Shown piece by piece: positions 31,464 through 38,831 of a stretch of 54,228 nt of DNA. How positions within the stretch are numbered: position 1 is the stretch's first letter; each line of letters begins with the position of its first letter. Made by a program: the position numbers and the translations under genes. Below the pieces are notes generated by a model. That model saw nothing but the letters and a program-made list of their open reading frames with translations, was not told where the DNA came from and made no database searches. The DNA comes from an uncultured Oscillospiraceae bacterium (GTDB lineage: Bacteria; Bacillota; Clostridia; Oscillospirales; Oscillospiraceae). Where the stretch lies: positions 1 through 54,228 of the forward strand of contig CANQXH010000004.1 in assembly GCA_947627745.1 (NCBI GenBank), given 5' to 3'.

Positions 31464-33272
31464 GTGAGTGCTTCAAAGAAAAAGTATGATATATTTATAT
31501 CCTACCGCCGGGATGGCGGGGAATACACGGCGAAGATCCTTCGGGATAAGCTGGAGGACCTGGGCTACACGGTGTTTTTCGATGTGGAGTCCCTGCGCTC
31601 CGGCAATTTCAACAAGGAACTGTACTCCGTCATTGAGAATTGCCGGGACTTTCTGCTGATCCTGTCTCCCAATGCGCTGGACAGGTGTAAGGATGAGAAC
31701 GACTGGGTGCGTTGTGAGATCGAGAAGGCCCTGCAGTGCGAAAAAAACGTGGTCCCCGTGCTTCTCCGGGGCTTCACTTACCCGGAGGATCTGCCGGCGT
31801 CCATATGCGACGTGCGCTATAAAAACGGTTTGGAGGCGAATTCTCAGTTTTTTGACGCCTTTATCGAAAAGCTCCAGGATTTCCTGGTAACGAAGCCCCC
31901 CTTTTTCCAAAGATTGCGCAAGAACCCGGTTTTCAAGCGGGTGATCCCGACGATCATCACGCTGCTTCTGGTCTTTGCCCTGGGCTTGGGGACATATGTC
32001 ATTTGGGACCACTCTCGGGCCGTTTTTCCCCGAACCTCCGTCGAAAAGAGCGTCACCTCCGAGGTGGTGTATTATGTTGAGAACCACTTGACGGACCTGG
32101 ATGTGATGGCCGCCGGGGTGGAAGAGGCGTTTGACGCCGCGCAGCGTTACATCAGCGCCGGTGTGGAGGACAGGACCGAATTTGAGCTGGCCCTGGAGAT
32201 CGGTTTTGCCGCCCTGGATGACAGCGATATCGACTCCCTTGCCCCAGCCGACGGCTTGCTGGAGCGGGTCGGGGCGCTGAAGGGGACGCCCTTTGATACA
32301 GCGGATTTGTCGGCAATGCATGATGTGGTCCGCATGTCCCGGGAGCAATGGGCCGAGGATCTGGTGTATCTGGATTGGCTGACAGGATCCGACGTCATCC
32401 TCCGGAAGGATGTGCGGCTGAACCTCATAGACCTCTACCGGACGACCTTTGAGGAGGACCTGCGGGGCCACGCCATCAACGCCAACGAGCTCCTGCTGCC
32501 GATCACAGACAGCTCCTTGCTTTCACAGATTAAAAATGACTTTCTGCCCATGCTGCTGCGTGTGCCGCTTTCCGCCGGCACCTGGGAGAGCGACTTGGAT
32601 ACCCTGGAGGCGGAGGCAAAGTCCTGCTATGCCAGGTCCAGGGAGGCGGTGAAGGATATTTCCGCCCTTGTGGGGAACACCAATGTGGCAAATATGAACA
32701 CCCGGGAGAGTCTGATCCGGGAGTACATGATCCAGGGCATGACCCGGGAGGAGGCGGAGACCTTGTTCCTCCAGATGAGCAAGCTTATGGAAACCTACCA
32801 GAAGCTCCTGCCCGAGACGGGCGACAGCGCGGACGTGCTGTGGATCAAGATGGAAAGCGCCATTGAGAATCGGGATTTTGACCGGGCTAAGATCTGCCTC
32901 AACGCCTACGAGGCTGCCTCTGAGGGCGAGGAAGCGCTTATTTCCGCCGTCAGGGCCTTCCTGAGCTACGCGCCCGATGCCGGGCTCAATTATGGGGTGC
33001 TGATCAGCGCTTGTACCGATTCCGAGGAAGCAAACAGCGTTTATGAAATCGGGGATATTGTCATTGCCCTGAACGGCCAGCCCTGCCGGACGGTAGACGA
33101 TTTCTTAGCCTTCGTGAATTCCCTTACAGAGGAGACGGGCTACGTCTACACCGCAACCGTCCTCCGGAATGACGGGCAGGGCGGCATGAATGTTCTGGAG
33201 CTGGATGCGAACCTCGAGGTTTCGATCAATATACGTTCCCTCTCCCTGAACGGGAGTGAGGCAGAAGATTGA
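31464..33272 (+). CDS. TIR domain - transmembrane - PDZ protein
   Basis: 602 residues, GTG at 31464 with GGAGGGCAGG upstream (the ATG two bases earlier meets a stop at once). Residues 7-143 are a TIR domain: YDIFISYRRDGGE, FFDVESLRSGNF as BB-loop region, LLILSPNAL, and NDWVRCEIEKAL, where Glu85 is in the position of the NADase catalytic glutamate of bacterial and SARM1-type TIRs. A basic stretch precedes one transmembrane helix (about 160-181), so the TIR should be cytoplasmic and the rest outside. Residues 185-500 are helical with no recognised family. Residues 505-585 look like a PDZ domain (YEIGDIVIALNGQPCRTVDDFLAFVNSL). I infer a sensor outside linked to a TIR effector inside. Confidence 0.88.
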   Translation: MSASKKKYDIFISYRRDGGEYTAKILRDKLEDLGYTVFFDVESLRSGNFNKELYSVIENCRDFLLILSPNALDRCKDENDWVRCEIEKALQCEKNVVPVLLRGFTYPEDLPASICDVRYKNGLEANSQFFDAFIEKLQDFLVTKPPFFQRLRKNPVFKRVIPTIITLLLVFALGLGTYVIWDHSRAVFPRTSVEKSVTSEVVYYVENHLTDLDVMAAGVEEAFDAAQRYISAGVEDRTEFELALEIGFAALDDSDIDSLAPADGLLERVGALKGTPFDTADLSAMHDVVRMSREQWAEDLVYLDWLTGSDVILRKDVRLNLIDLYRTTFEEDLRGHAINANELLLPITDSSLLSQIKNDFLPMLLRVPLSAGTWESDLDTLEAEAKSCYARSREAVKDISALVGNTNVANMNTRESLIREYMIQGMTREEAETLFLQMSKLMETYQKLLPETGDSADVLWIKMESAIENRDFDRAKICLNAYEAASEGEEALISAVRAFLSYAPDAGLNYGVLISACTDSEEANSVYEIGDIVIALNGQPCRTVDDFLAFVNSLTEETGYVYTATVLRNDGQGGMNVLELDANLEVSINIRSLSLNGSEAED

Positions 33273-33284
33273 TGGTGGTGGCAT

Positions 33285-33569
33285 ATGGCCTATCACCCCG
33301 CGCCCATTGACCTCTCCGGTGTGACGGTAGAGCGGGAGCTTTTGGAGGATGTGGAACGCATCGCGCGGAACGTCCATGAGACTTGGACCGCGGCGCGCGT
33401 GGAGCAGGGCTGGGTATTCGGCCAGACCGACGATCCGGGGCGGAAGACGCACCGGTGTCTGGTGGACTACGAGGACCTGACGGAGACGGAACGGGACGTG
33501 GACCGGGCGACGGTCCTGGCGACCATCAAAATGCTCAGATACCTGGGCTACGAAACAAAAAAGGAGTGA
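33285..33569 (+). CDS. Stand-alone RyR domain protein
   Basis: 94 residues, almost exactly one RyR (ryanodine-receptor repeat) domain: Y-x-P-x-PIDLSGV at the start, LEDVERIARNVHETWTAARVEQGW in the middle, VDYEDLTETERDVDRATVLATIKMLRYLGYE at the end. The family hallmarks P-x-P-[IV]-D, NVHE-x-W and the y-dL-e-e-ydr block are all visible. Bacterial RyR domains have been linked by comparative genomics to nucleotide-centred conflict systems and proposed to bind nucleotide-derived ligands; no activity is proven for this one. It lies 12 bases after the TIR gene and nine before the next, so all three are one operon. Weak ribosome site (GGTGGTGG). Confidence 0.88.
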   Translation: MAYHPAPIDLSGVTVERELLEDVERIARNVHETWTAARVEQGWVFGQTDDPGRKTHRCLVDYEDLTETERDVDRATVLATIKMLRYLGYETKKE

Positions 33570-33577
33570 AAAAACAC

Positions 33578-35227
33578 ATGAACGACACGCATTTTCAGCT
33601 AGCGCTGGGCGGCGACCTGCCGGAGGCGGCTGATCAGGCGGCGCTGGTCCTGGAACAGGCCGGCGCCGTATTGGAGACACTGGGGGAAGCCGGAAACGGT
33701 CTGCAACTGCTGATAAGTCCCTCCTACACGGGAGAAGGCTGGGCCTCCTGGGCCGGAACCAGAGGACTGAAGGCCTTCGGTGTTCTCAAAGACGGGGATG
33801 CGCCATGGCCCGGGGAATCTGTCGGGACCCTGGTGATCGATACCGCCATTCGATCCGCTGCCGGGGAGGCCCTGTGCAATGCGGCGGATTTGGTGCTGGC
33901 AGTGTGGGATGAGGATGTGGCCCAGCGCTTCGGCGCGGTGTGGGAGCTGATCGAGCTCTGCCGCCGTCACGGCACGCCCTGCGTGTGGATCTCCTCCCGG
34001 ACGGGGACCCTTTACTGGGTGGGCAGCTCCTGCTTTGAGGAACTGGAACCGGAAAAGCTCCGGAGCGTCATCACTGCCTACGGCAGCGGACCCCTGGAGC
34101 CGGCGCCGGATACTCAGACGCGCATTCCGCTCCTAAAGCTTGGACAGACGCTCCGCCGGGCTTTTTTGAATAAGTACCGGGCGGAAAAGGCCGAGACTAC
34201 TCCGGAGAAGGATAGTCTCCTGCTGGACAGCTTTTCCATGGAATCCGAGGGCGCGGGCTGCGAGCCCGCGCGCAGAAAGCTTCTGGATAAATTCCGGGCC
34301 TTTGACAAGGCCGCCGTGGGGCTGAACAGCCAGTATCAGGCCGTTACATATTGGCGGGCGGTGCTGCCCTTCCTGGCGACAGTGTTTCTGGCTGTCGGCT
34401 TTTATGCCGAGACGATCCTCAGCGTCACAAGTATGTCCTCCGGACTCCGGGCGGCAGTGGCTGGGACGGGCTTTCTGATCCATGGGCTTTTAAATCTCTA
34501 TGTCTTCTTCCTTTCCCGCAACCGGGGCGTCAAGGAAAAGCAGCGAGCCTTTATCGAGAATCGCTACAAAGCGGAGATTCTCCGTGTCCTCATCCATCTG
34601 GCGCCTTACGGCATTGGCGTGGACCTGCGCACCATGTGCGGCGAAAGCGACGCCGCGGCCTTCCGGCGGCTGGCCGCCGAGGACCGCCCCTCGGAGCAGA
34701 AGCTTGACGCCGCTTCCAGCCGCACGGCTCTGGGCCATATTGACGAGATGCTTCAAGACCAGATCTCCTACCACCGCGCCTCTGCGGAGCGATACAGCCG
34801 CGTTGTCACAAGTCTGGACCGGTGGAACAAGGTCATATTCACGGTAGGTTTTGTCACCGTGATCCTCCGGGCGCTTTTGCAGTTTTATGTGTCTTTGTTC
34901 CCTCTGGTAGGCTCCATCAACGGGGCGGACCTGAACGGATATGTGCGCTCCTTTGCCAATATGGCCGCGCTGCTGCTGCCCGGCTGGGCCTCCTATTTTG
35001 CCACGAAGATGAACCTGTGTAATTTCCGCTACAATCTGGATAACCACACTCGCATGGGCACGAGGCTTACCGCCGTTCTGAACCGGGTGCGGGGTCTGGA
35101 AGAACGGGAGTCGGTCCCTGTTGACGTGATGGGATTCGTGGCGGAGGATGTGTCCCGGAGCATGATCCAGGAGGATACGATGGCTTGGGAACACAAGCTC
35201 GGCGACTTCTCGGTGACGGCGCTGTGA
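33578..35227 (+). CDS. SLOG-like N-terminal domain with two transmembrane pairs (SLATT-like)
   Basis: 549 residues, ATG at 33578 after AAGGAG. Residues 5-170 have the alternating strand-helix pattern of a Rossmannoid SLOG/LOG domain, especially CNAADLVLAVWDEDVAQRFGAVWELIELCRRHGTPCVWI (99-138), but lack the GGT glycine motif normally found there. Four membrane spans lie at about 258-280, 290-313, 416-441 and 456-476, arranged as two pairs each followed by a charged helix. The C-terminus VAEDVSRSMIQEDTMAWEHKL resembles the E...E...W ending of SLATT effector proteins. I infer a ligand-binding cytosolic domain that controls a membrane effector. No exact family match is recognised. Confidence 0.75.
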   Translation: MNDTHFQLALGGDLPEAADQAALVLEQAGAVLETLGEAGNGLQLLISPSYTGEGWASWAGTRGLKAFGVLKDGDAPWPGESVGTLVIDTAIRSAAGEALCNAADLVLAVWDEDVAQRFGAVWELIELCRRHGTPCVWISSRTGTLYWVGSSCFEELEPEKLRSVITAYGSGPLEPAPDTQTRIPLLKLGQTLRRAFLNKYRAEKAETTPEKDSLLLDSFSMESEGAGCEPARRKLLDKFRAFDKAAVGLNSQYQAVTYWRAVLPFLATVFLAVGFYAETILSVTSMSSGLRAAVAGTGFLIHGLLNLYVFFLSRNRGVKEKQRAFIENRYKAEILRVLIHLAPYGIGVDLRTMCGESDAAAFRRLAAEDRPSEQKLDAASSRTALGHIDEMLQDQISYHRASAERYSRVVTSLDRWNKVIFTVGFVTVILRALLQFYVSLFPLVGSINGADLNGYVRSFANMAALLLPGWASYFATKMNLCNFRYNLDNHTRMGTRLTAVLNRVRGLEERESVPVDVMGFVAEDVSRSMIQEDTMAWEHKLGDFSVTAL

Positions 35228-35665
35228 GGATGGGTGAGAGCGCCCGGTATGCCGCCTTCTGAACGGAGAACTGCCCTACCACGGACAGGGCCCCGAACCT
35301 GGCAATCCCGCCGGCAGGCTTTGAGGGCCTGAAGATCCTTCGGATGGGCGTTCTCATGAACCCGTTTTTCCCAGAGCAGAAAGTAACCTACCATTTCTTC
35401 CCCGGCGCTTCCGCCTCCGGGGAGGGAAGATTTGCGCTGCGCCTTTTCCCAGAGGGACTGGATGCGGCGCTCACGTCCCCCGGCCACCGGCCGGGGGACC
35501 ATTATGAAACGAATCCCTTCAAGTCTACTTCAATCACGAATGAATCCTTGAAATAGCGGGCTTTTTCCGGGGTCGCACGGTTGCTTATAATATGGGCGAA
35601 ACCGTGGGAAACGATGAAAGAGGAACCGATATTTCTGGCGCCGAAAATGCGCAACAGGAGAAAAA
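35228..35665. other. Gene-poor spacer after the TIR-RyR-SLOG operon
   Basis: No convincing gene. Contains a perfect 11-bp hairpin GTCCCCCGGCC (35475-35485) / GGCCGGGGGAC (35489-35499) with loop ACC and no T-run. A TATAAT at 35586-35591 with a poor -35 (TTTTCC, 35563-35568) may drive the GNAT gene. No terminator for the operon could be identified. Confidence 0.5.
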
Positions 35666-36511
35666 ATGCTGATACCACTTAAAAGAGAGGAATTTGATCA
35701 GTACATAGATTTTATATATGCGCTCGCTCTGGACCCGGCCAAGTCCGGCTATCCCACCTATGCGGATGGGATTAAGACCAAGGCGGATTTTGTGAATCGG
35801 TCTCTTCGCGCTTTTGAGCGGGAGAACGAGGGCATTCTGCTCTATGAGCGGGCGGGCAGAACCGCCGGGTGGATACACTATTATTACCTGTCCGAGGACA
35901 AATATCTTGACACCTGCTCCTTCTGCGTTGAGGATGGAATGGGCGACGCGATCGAAGAATTTGTCGCCTTCGCGCATGAGCGTTTTCCCGGAAGCGAGCT
36001 CTATCTGGGCTTCCCCGGAGAGAATACACAGGCGAAAGCGGTGCTGGAGGCCGAAGGCTTTACCTGTATTGAACGAGCTTTTAACGATGTGTTTGACCTT
36101 GGCCGTTACGAGCCCCGGCAGCCGAACACGGATGTGATACCGGTGACGAGGGAGAATTTTGAACTGTTCCGCGCTCTCCATGCCGGGCATGAGGAAATGT
36201 ATTGGAACTCGGACAGGCTGCTTGCGAACATGGACGACTGGCGGCTGCTGCTGTATATGCCCGGCGGTGTGCCGATGGGAGCCCTCCAAGCCCGGAAGGA
36301 CAGCGAGATGGGGGAGATATTCGGCATGTTTTTCCCAGCCGCCTATGACGCCGAGGCATACTGGGCGTTGGTGACGGCGGCCTTGAACGGAGCAAAGGCC
36401 GACGGGGCTGGGTCCATGGTATTTTTCAATGACCGTGAGAGTCAGGCGGACGCGCTGGCCTTGGGCTTTCGGTGCGTGGGGGAGTACATGTGTTATCAAG
36501 GGGCGGTGTGA
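35666..36511 (+). CDS. GNAT-family acetyltransferase, two-domain
   Basis: 281 residues, ATG at 35666 after AACAGGAGAAAAA. Two GNAT-like halves: residues 1-150 (LYLGFPGENTQAKAVLEAEGFTCIERAFNDVF, resembling the family's acetyl-CoA and C-terminal motifs) and 150-281 (LLLYMPGGVPMGALQARKDSEMGEIFGMFF..., ALALGFRCVGEYMCYQ). The acceptor substrate is unknown. The codon use is less GC-biased than that of the housekeeping genes, like the TIR operon upstream, and it could be part of the same accessory segment, although about 440 bases separate them. Confidence 0.82.
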   Translation: MLIPLKREEFDQYIDFIYALALDPAKSGYPTYADGIKTKADFVNRSLRAFERENEGILLYERAGRTAGWIHYYYLSEDKYLDTCSFCVEDGMGDAIEEFVAFAHERFPGSELYLGFPGENTQAKAVLEAEGFTCIERAFNDVFDLGRYEPRQPNTDVIPVTRENFELFRALHAGHEEMYWNSDRLLANMDDWRLLLYMPGGVPMGALQARKDSEMGEIFGMFFPAAYDAEAYWALVTAALNGAKADGAGSMVFFNDRESQADALALGFRCVGEYMCYQGAV

Positions 36512-36580
36512 CTGGCGGAGTACGATGTATCCGCGCCTGTGCGGCCTTGACGGCCCCGCGCCCCTGCCTGTTACAAAAAA

Positions 36581-36610
36581 CGCTCCCGCCTTTTAGGCGG
36601 GAGCGAAAAA
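36581..36610. terminator. Terminator between convergent GNAT and membrane protein genes
   Basis: Perfect 10-bp stem CGCTCCCGCC (36581-36590) / GGCGGGAGCG (36596-36605), with a TTTTTTG run on the minus strand, so it best serves the minus-strand gene ending at 36614. Confidence 0.85.
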
Positions 36611-36613
36611 TTT

Positions 36614-37033
36614 TTACGCCGGGTACATATTGGTCAGCAGCAGTAACAGCGGCAGCACCAGGGAGAATACGCTGATGATCCATGGATACATGGTCCTGCG
36701 GGAGCAGAACATCAGCACCAGACACAGCACCGTCAGCACCAGGGGACCCATCACCGCGGCGTTCCGGGAGATCATCAGGGCAAATTCCCCGGTGGTCTGC
36801 AAGTCGATCCCCACCTGCTCCGGCAGATGCTCCGTGTTGTACTGGGCCAGCTGAACGGCCAAAACCAGCACCGGGATGGACAGCAGGACCTTGCGCATCC
36901 GCACCAGGTATGTAAATACCAGCTTGAAGGCGTGGCCCACGCCCCCCAGAAACGTCCCCGTCGCGTCCAGACCCGGCTGGAGCCGCTCCCGGAAGGAGAG
37001 ATATTTTTCCGTCATCGTGTTGCCGTCACGCAT
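36614..37033 (-). CDS. Small polytopic membrane protein of unknown function
   Basis: 139 residues, ATG at 37031-37033 behind GGAGGTGGCTT. After a soluble N-terminal part of about 35 residues, hydrophobic segments lie at about 48-63, 92-109 and 115-134. No family recognised. Flanked by its own promoter (37076-37104) and terminator, so it is a single-gene unit. No sign of decay. Confidence 0.8.
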   Translation of the reverse strand: MRDGNTMTEKYLSFRERLQPGLDATGTFLGGVGHAFKLVFTYLVRMRKVLLSIPVLVLAVQLAQYNTEHLPEQVGIDLQTTGEFALMISRNAAVMGPLVLTVLCLVLMFCSRRTMYPWIISVFSLVLPLLLLLTNMYPA

Positions 37034-37075
37034 AAGCCACCTCCGCGCCCAAACCGGGCTTCCCGCGTTTTCTCT

Positions 37076-37104
37076 AGTATAGCATATTTTCCGGCAGGAT
37101 GCAA
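37076..37104 (-). promoter_or_regulatory. Promoter of the 139-residue membrane protein gene
   Basis: Minus strand TTGCAT (37099-37104), 17-nt spacer, TATACT (37076-37081). Confidence 0.75.
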
Positions 37105-37131
37105 GAGAGAGAAATTGGAAGAAACGGTGAA

Positions 37132-37153
37132 TTAGTCCATTTTAACGGACTAA
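37132..37153. promoter_or_regulatory. Inverted repeat, possible operator
   Basis: TTAGTCC (37132-37138) and GGACTAA (37147-37153) separated by 8 bases, in the divergent spacer and about 46 bases before the small membrane protein ATG. No T-run follows, so it is more likely a protein-binding site than a terminator. Confidence 0.45.
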
Positions 37154-37198
37154 ATCTGTGATATCCTTGTGTCAGAAATACACAAGGAGGTTTTATTG

Positions 37199-37378
37199 AT
37201 GAGACAGTCCGCAGCCCTTCGTTTAGAGCCCATGCCTGCCCCGCCCGTGCGGGAGCCCATTCCCTTTCCCAACGCCGCGCCCAAGGTGAAGTGGAGCCAC
37301 CGGCTCCTGGACGCCCTGCTGATGCTGGCCATTGCCGGCAGTGTGGCGGCGATCGTCGCCATGCTGCTGGTGCTCTAG
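37199..37378 (+). CDS. 59-residue tail-anchored membrane protein
   Basis: ATG at 37199 with a strong AAGGAGG eight bases upstream. The N-terminal 35 residues are proline-rich (PMPAPPVREPIPFPNAAPK), then a single transmembrane helix (about 38-59) runs to the C-terminus (LLDALLMLAIAGSVAAIVAMLLVL without its ends). Clean ribosome site and composition support a real gene. Function unknown. Its TAG stop sits in the palindrome CTAG at 37375-37378, which also provides the stop of the convergent coaX. Confidence 0.75.
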   Translation: MRQSAALRLEPMPAPPVREPIPFPNAAPKVKWSHRLLDALLMLAIAGSVAAIVAMLLVL

Positions 37379-38145
37379 CTCCGCCGGTTTTCCCGGTAAA
37401 GAATCGCCAGGCCCTTCAGCACCAGATCCTGATCGTAGATCATGGGGGTAGCGCACAGAGGCGTCAGGAAGGGGGCGATGCCCCCGGTGGCGATGACCGT
37501 AGTCTTTTGGCCCAGTTCCGCTTCGATCCGGGCAACCATGCCGTCCAGCATGGAGGCGGCGCCCAGCAGGACGCCGCTGCGCATGGCGTCGATGGTATTC
37601 CGACCGATGACCCGCTTGGGCTTGTCCAGCTGGATGCCGGGCAGCAGGGCGGTGCTGCTCATGAGCGCGTCCAGGGAGATCTGGACTCCCGGGCAGATGC
37701 AGCCGCCGATGTGGGCCCCGTTTTTGTCCAGCACCGAGAAGGTGGTGGCGGTGCCCATGTCGATGAGGATCAGGGGCGGCTGGTGGCTTCTGAGAGCCGC
37801 CACATCCGCCGCCACCAGGTCCGCGCCGGTCTGGGCGGGGTTTTCCAGAAGGATGTTTAACCCGGTTTTCAGTCCCGGGCCCACCACCAGTGGGTGCTTG
37901 CCGGTGAGCTTCTCAATGGCGGCGCGGAAGTCGTTGAGCACCTGGGGTACCACGCTGGCGATGATGGCGCCTTCAATTTGGCCGGGGGCGAGACCGTTTA
38001 CATCCAGCAGGATCTTCAGATCCACGCTGTACTGATCCGCGGTTTTCCCCGGCTCCGTCCTTATGCGGGCCTGGAACCGGAGGGCGTCCCCTTCAAAGCC
38101 GCCCAGAACAATATGAGAGTTGCCGATATCCACCGTCAGGATCAT
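37375..38145 (-). CDS. coaX: Type III pantothenate kinase
   Basis: First step of coenzyme A synthesis from pantothenate. 256 residues, ATG at 38143-38145 after TTTGGAGGAAAAGCC. The ASKHA fold shows phosphate-1 motif TVDIGNSHIVLGGF, the GADLVAADVAAL helix, phosphate-2 DMGTATTFSVLD and GGCICPGVQISLDAL, all typical of CoaX, which is insensitive to CoA feedback. The ATG overlaps the stop of the phosphodiesterase gene upstream (ATGA). Confidence 0.96.
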   Translation of the reverse strand: MILTVDIGNSHIVLGGFEGDALRFQARIRTEPGKTADQYSVDLKILLDVNGLAPGQIEGAIIASVVPQVLNDFRAAIEKLTGKHPLVVGPGLKTGLNILLENPAQTGADLVAADVAALRSHQPPLILIDMGTATTFSVLDKNGAHIGGCICPGVQISLDALMSSTALLPGIQLDKPKRVIGRNTIDAMRSGVLLGAASMLDGMVARIEAELGQKTTVIATGGIAPFLTPLCATPMIYDQDLVLKGLAILYRENRRS

Positions 38146-38636
38146 GGCTTTTCCTCCAAATCTTCCCGGGTCAGGATGGCGCAGCGGATGATGGAGCCAT
38201 CTTTTGTTTCGATCAGTCCGGCGGTTCCGGCAAAGCCGCAGCTGCCCGGATTCAGCACCCAAAGCCCGTCGGGCTCCTGACGGCACAGGGGCTCATGGGT
38301 GTGCCCGAACAGCACCGCCTGGGCGTGGGCCTCCTGGGCGTCCTTTAGAAGCCGGCCCAGGCCCAGCTTTACATGCTGCATATGCCCGTGGGTCATGTAC
38401 AGCTTCACACCGCCCACGGGGTAGCACAGGGTCATGGCTGTGGACCCCGGCACCCGGTACAGGTCGCAGTTTCCCGGCACCTGATGGACCACCAGATGGG
38501 GATTCTCCTCCGCCAGGACCTGCCCGTCGGCGTAATAGTCTCCCAAATGAATGATGGCCTCGGGCTGGACCTTGGCCACATAGGCCCGCATGGTGCGGAG
38601 CACCGAGTGGGAGTCGGACAGAACCAATATTCGCAT
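38142..38636 (-). CDS. YfcE/MJ0936-type metallophosphoesterase
   Basis: 164 residues, ATG at 38634-38636 behind AAAGGGGGCGC. Metal-binding motifs of the calcineurin-like fold are in order: LVLSDSHS (D-x-H), HLGDYYADG (GD), VPGNCDLY (GNCD), TMHGH-type MTHGHMQHV and LFGHTHEPL. NPGS-type ending LNPGSCGF is conserved in the YfcE family of phosphodiesterases. The natural substrate is unknown. It is translated together with coaX. Confidence 0.93.
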   Translation of the reverse strand: MRILVLSDSHSVLRTMRAYVAKVQPEAIIHLGDYYADGQVLAEENPHLVVHQVPGNCDLYRVPGSTAMTLCYPVGGVKLYMTHGHMQHVKLGLGRLLKDAQEAHAQAVLFGHTHEPLCRQEPDGLWVLNPGSCGFAGTAGLIETKDGSIIRCAILTREDLEEKP

Positions 38637-38669
38637 GGGAAGCGCCCCCTTTCTCCCGCCGTGTACAGA

Positions 38670-38745
38670 TTTTTCCCGCCCTTCAGGCGGAAAAACGACT
38701 TGCATTCCTTTGCGGTGCCTTTTCCTCCCGCCCGCAGGGCGGGAG
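38670..38745. repeat. Two adjacent GC-rich hairpins upstream of the phosphodiesterase gene
   Basis: Hairpin one: TTTTTCCCGCC (38670-38680) with GGCGGAAAAA (38686-38695), one bulged C. Hairpin two: CTCCCGCCC (38725-38733) with GGGCGGGAG (38737-38745), loop GCA. Neither has a clear terminator T-run; both fall in the leader of the minus-strand phosphodiesterase-coaX transcript or just upstream of it. Confidence 0.65.
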
Positions 38746-38763
38746 AATAAGGACAAAATCAAA

Positions 38764-38792
38764 GTATAATAGCCGCCTTGCGGCTATTATAC
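38764..38792. repeat. Perfect palindrome, dispersed repeat copy 2
   Basis: GTATAATAGCCGC (38764-38776) / GCGGCTATTATAC (38780-38792) around CTT. The arms are identical over 12 bases to the palindrome after dgt (730-756). Each arm contains a TATAAT. Confidence 0.8.
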
Positions 38793-38831
38793 CATGAAAT
38801 GGCCCTCCGCGCAATCCCAAAATCAATGAGA

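Noticed and set aside
35344-35556. 70-residue plus-strand frame, and a minus-strand frame to 35502, in the spacer after the SLOG protein
   Set aside because: No family pattern, weak start signals and overlap with the GC hairpin. A gene remnant is possible but cannot be supported.
30940-36580. tRNA-Val as attachment site of a genomic island
   Set aside because: I searched by eye for a second copy of the tRNA 3' end up to 36.6 kb and found none, and no integrase is present. Kept only as a weak context finding.
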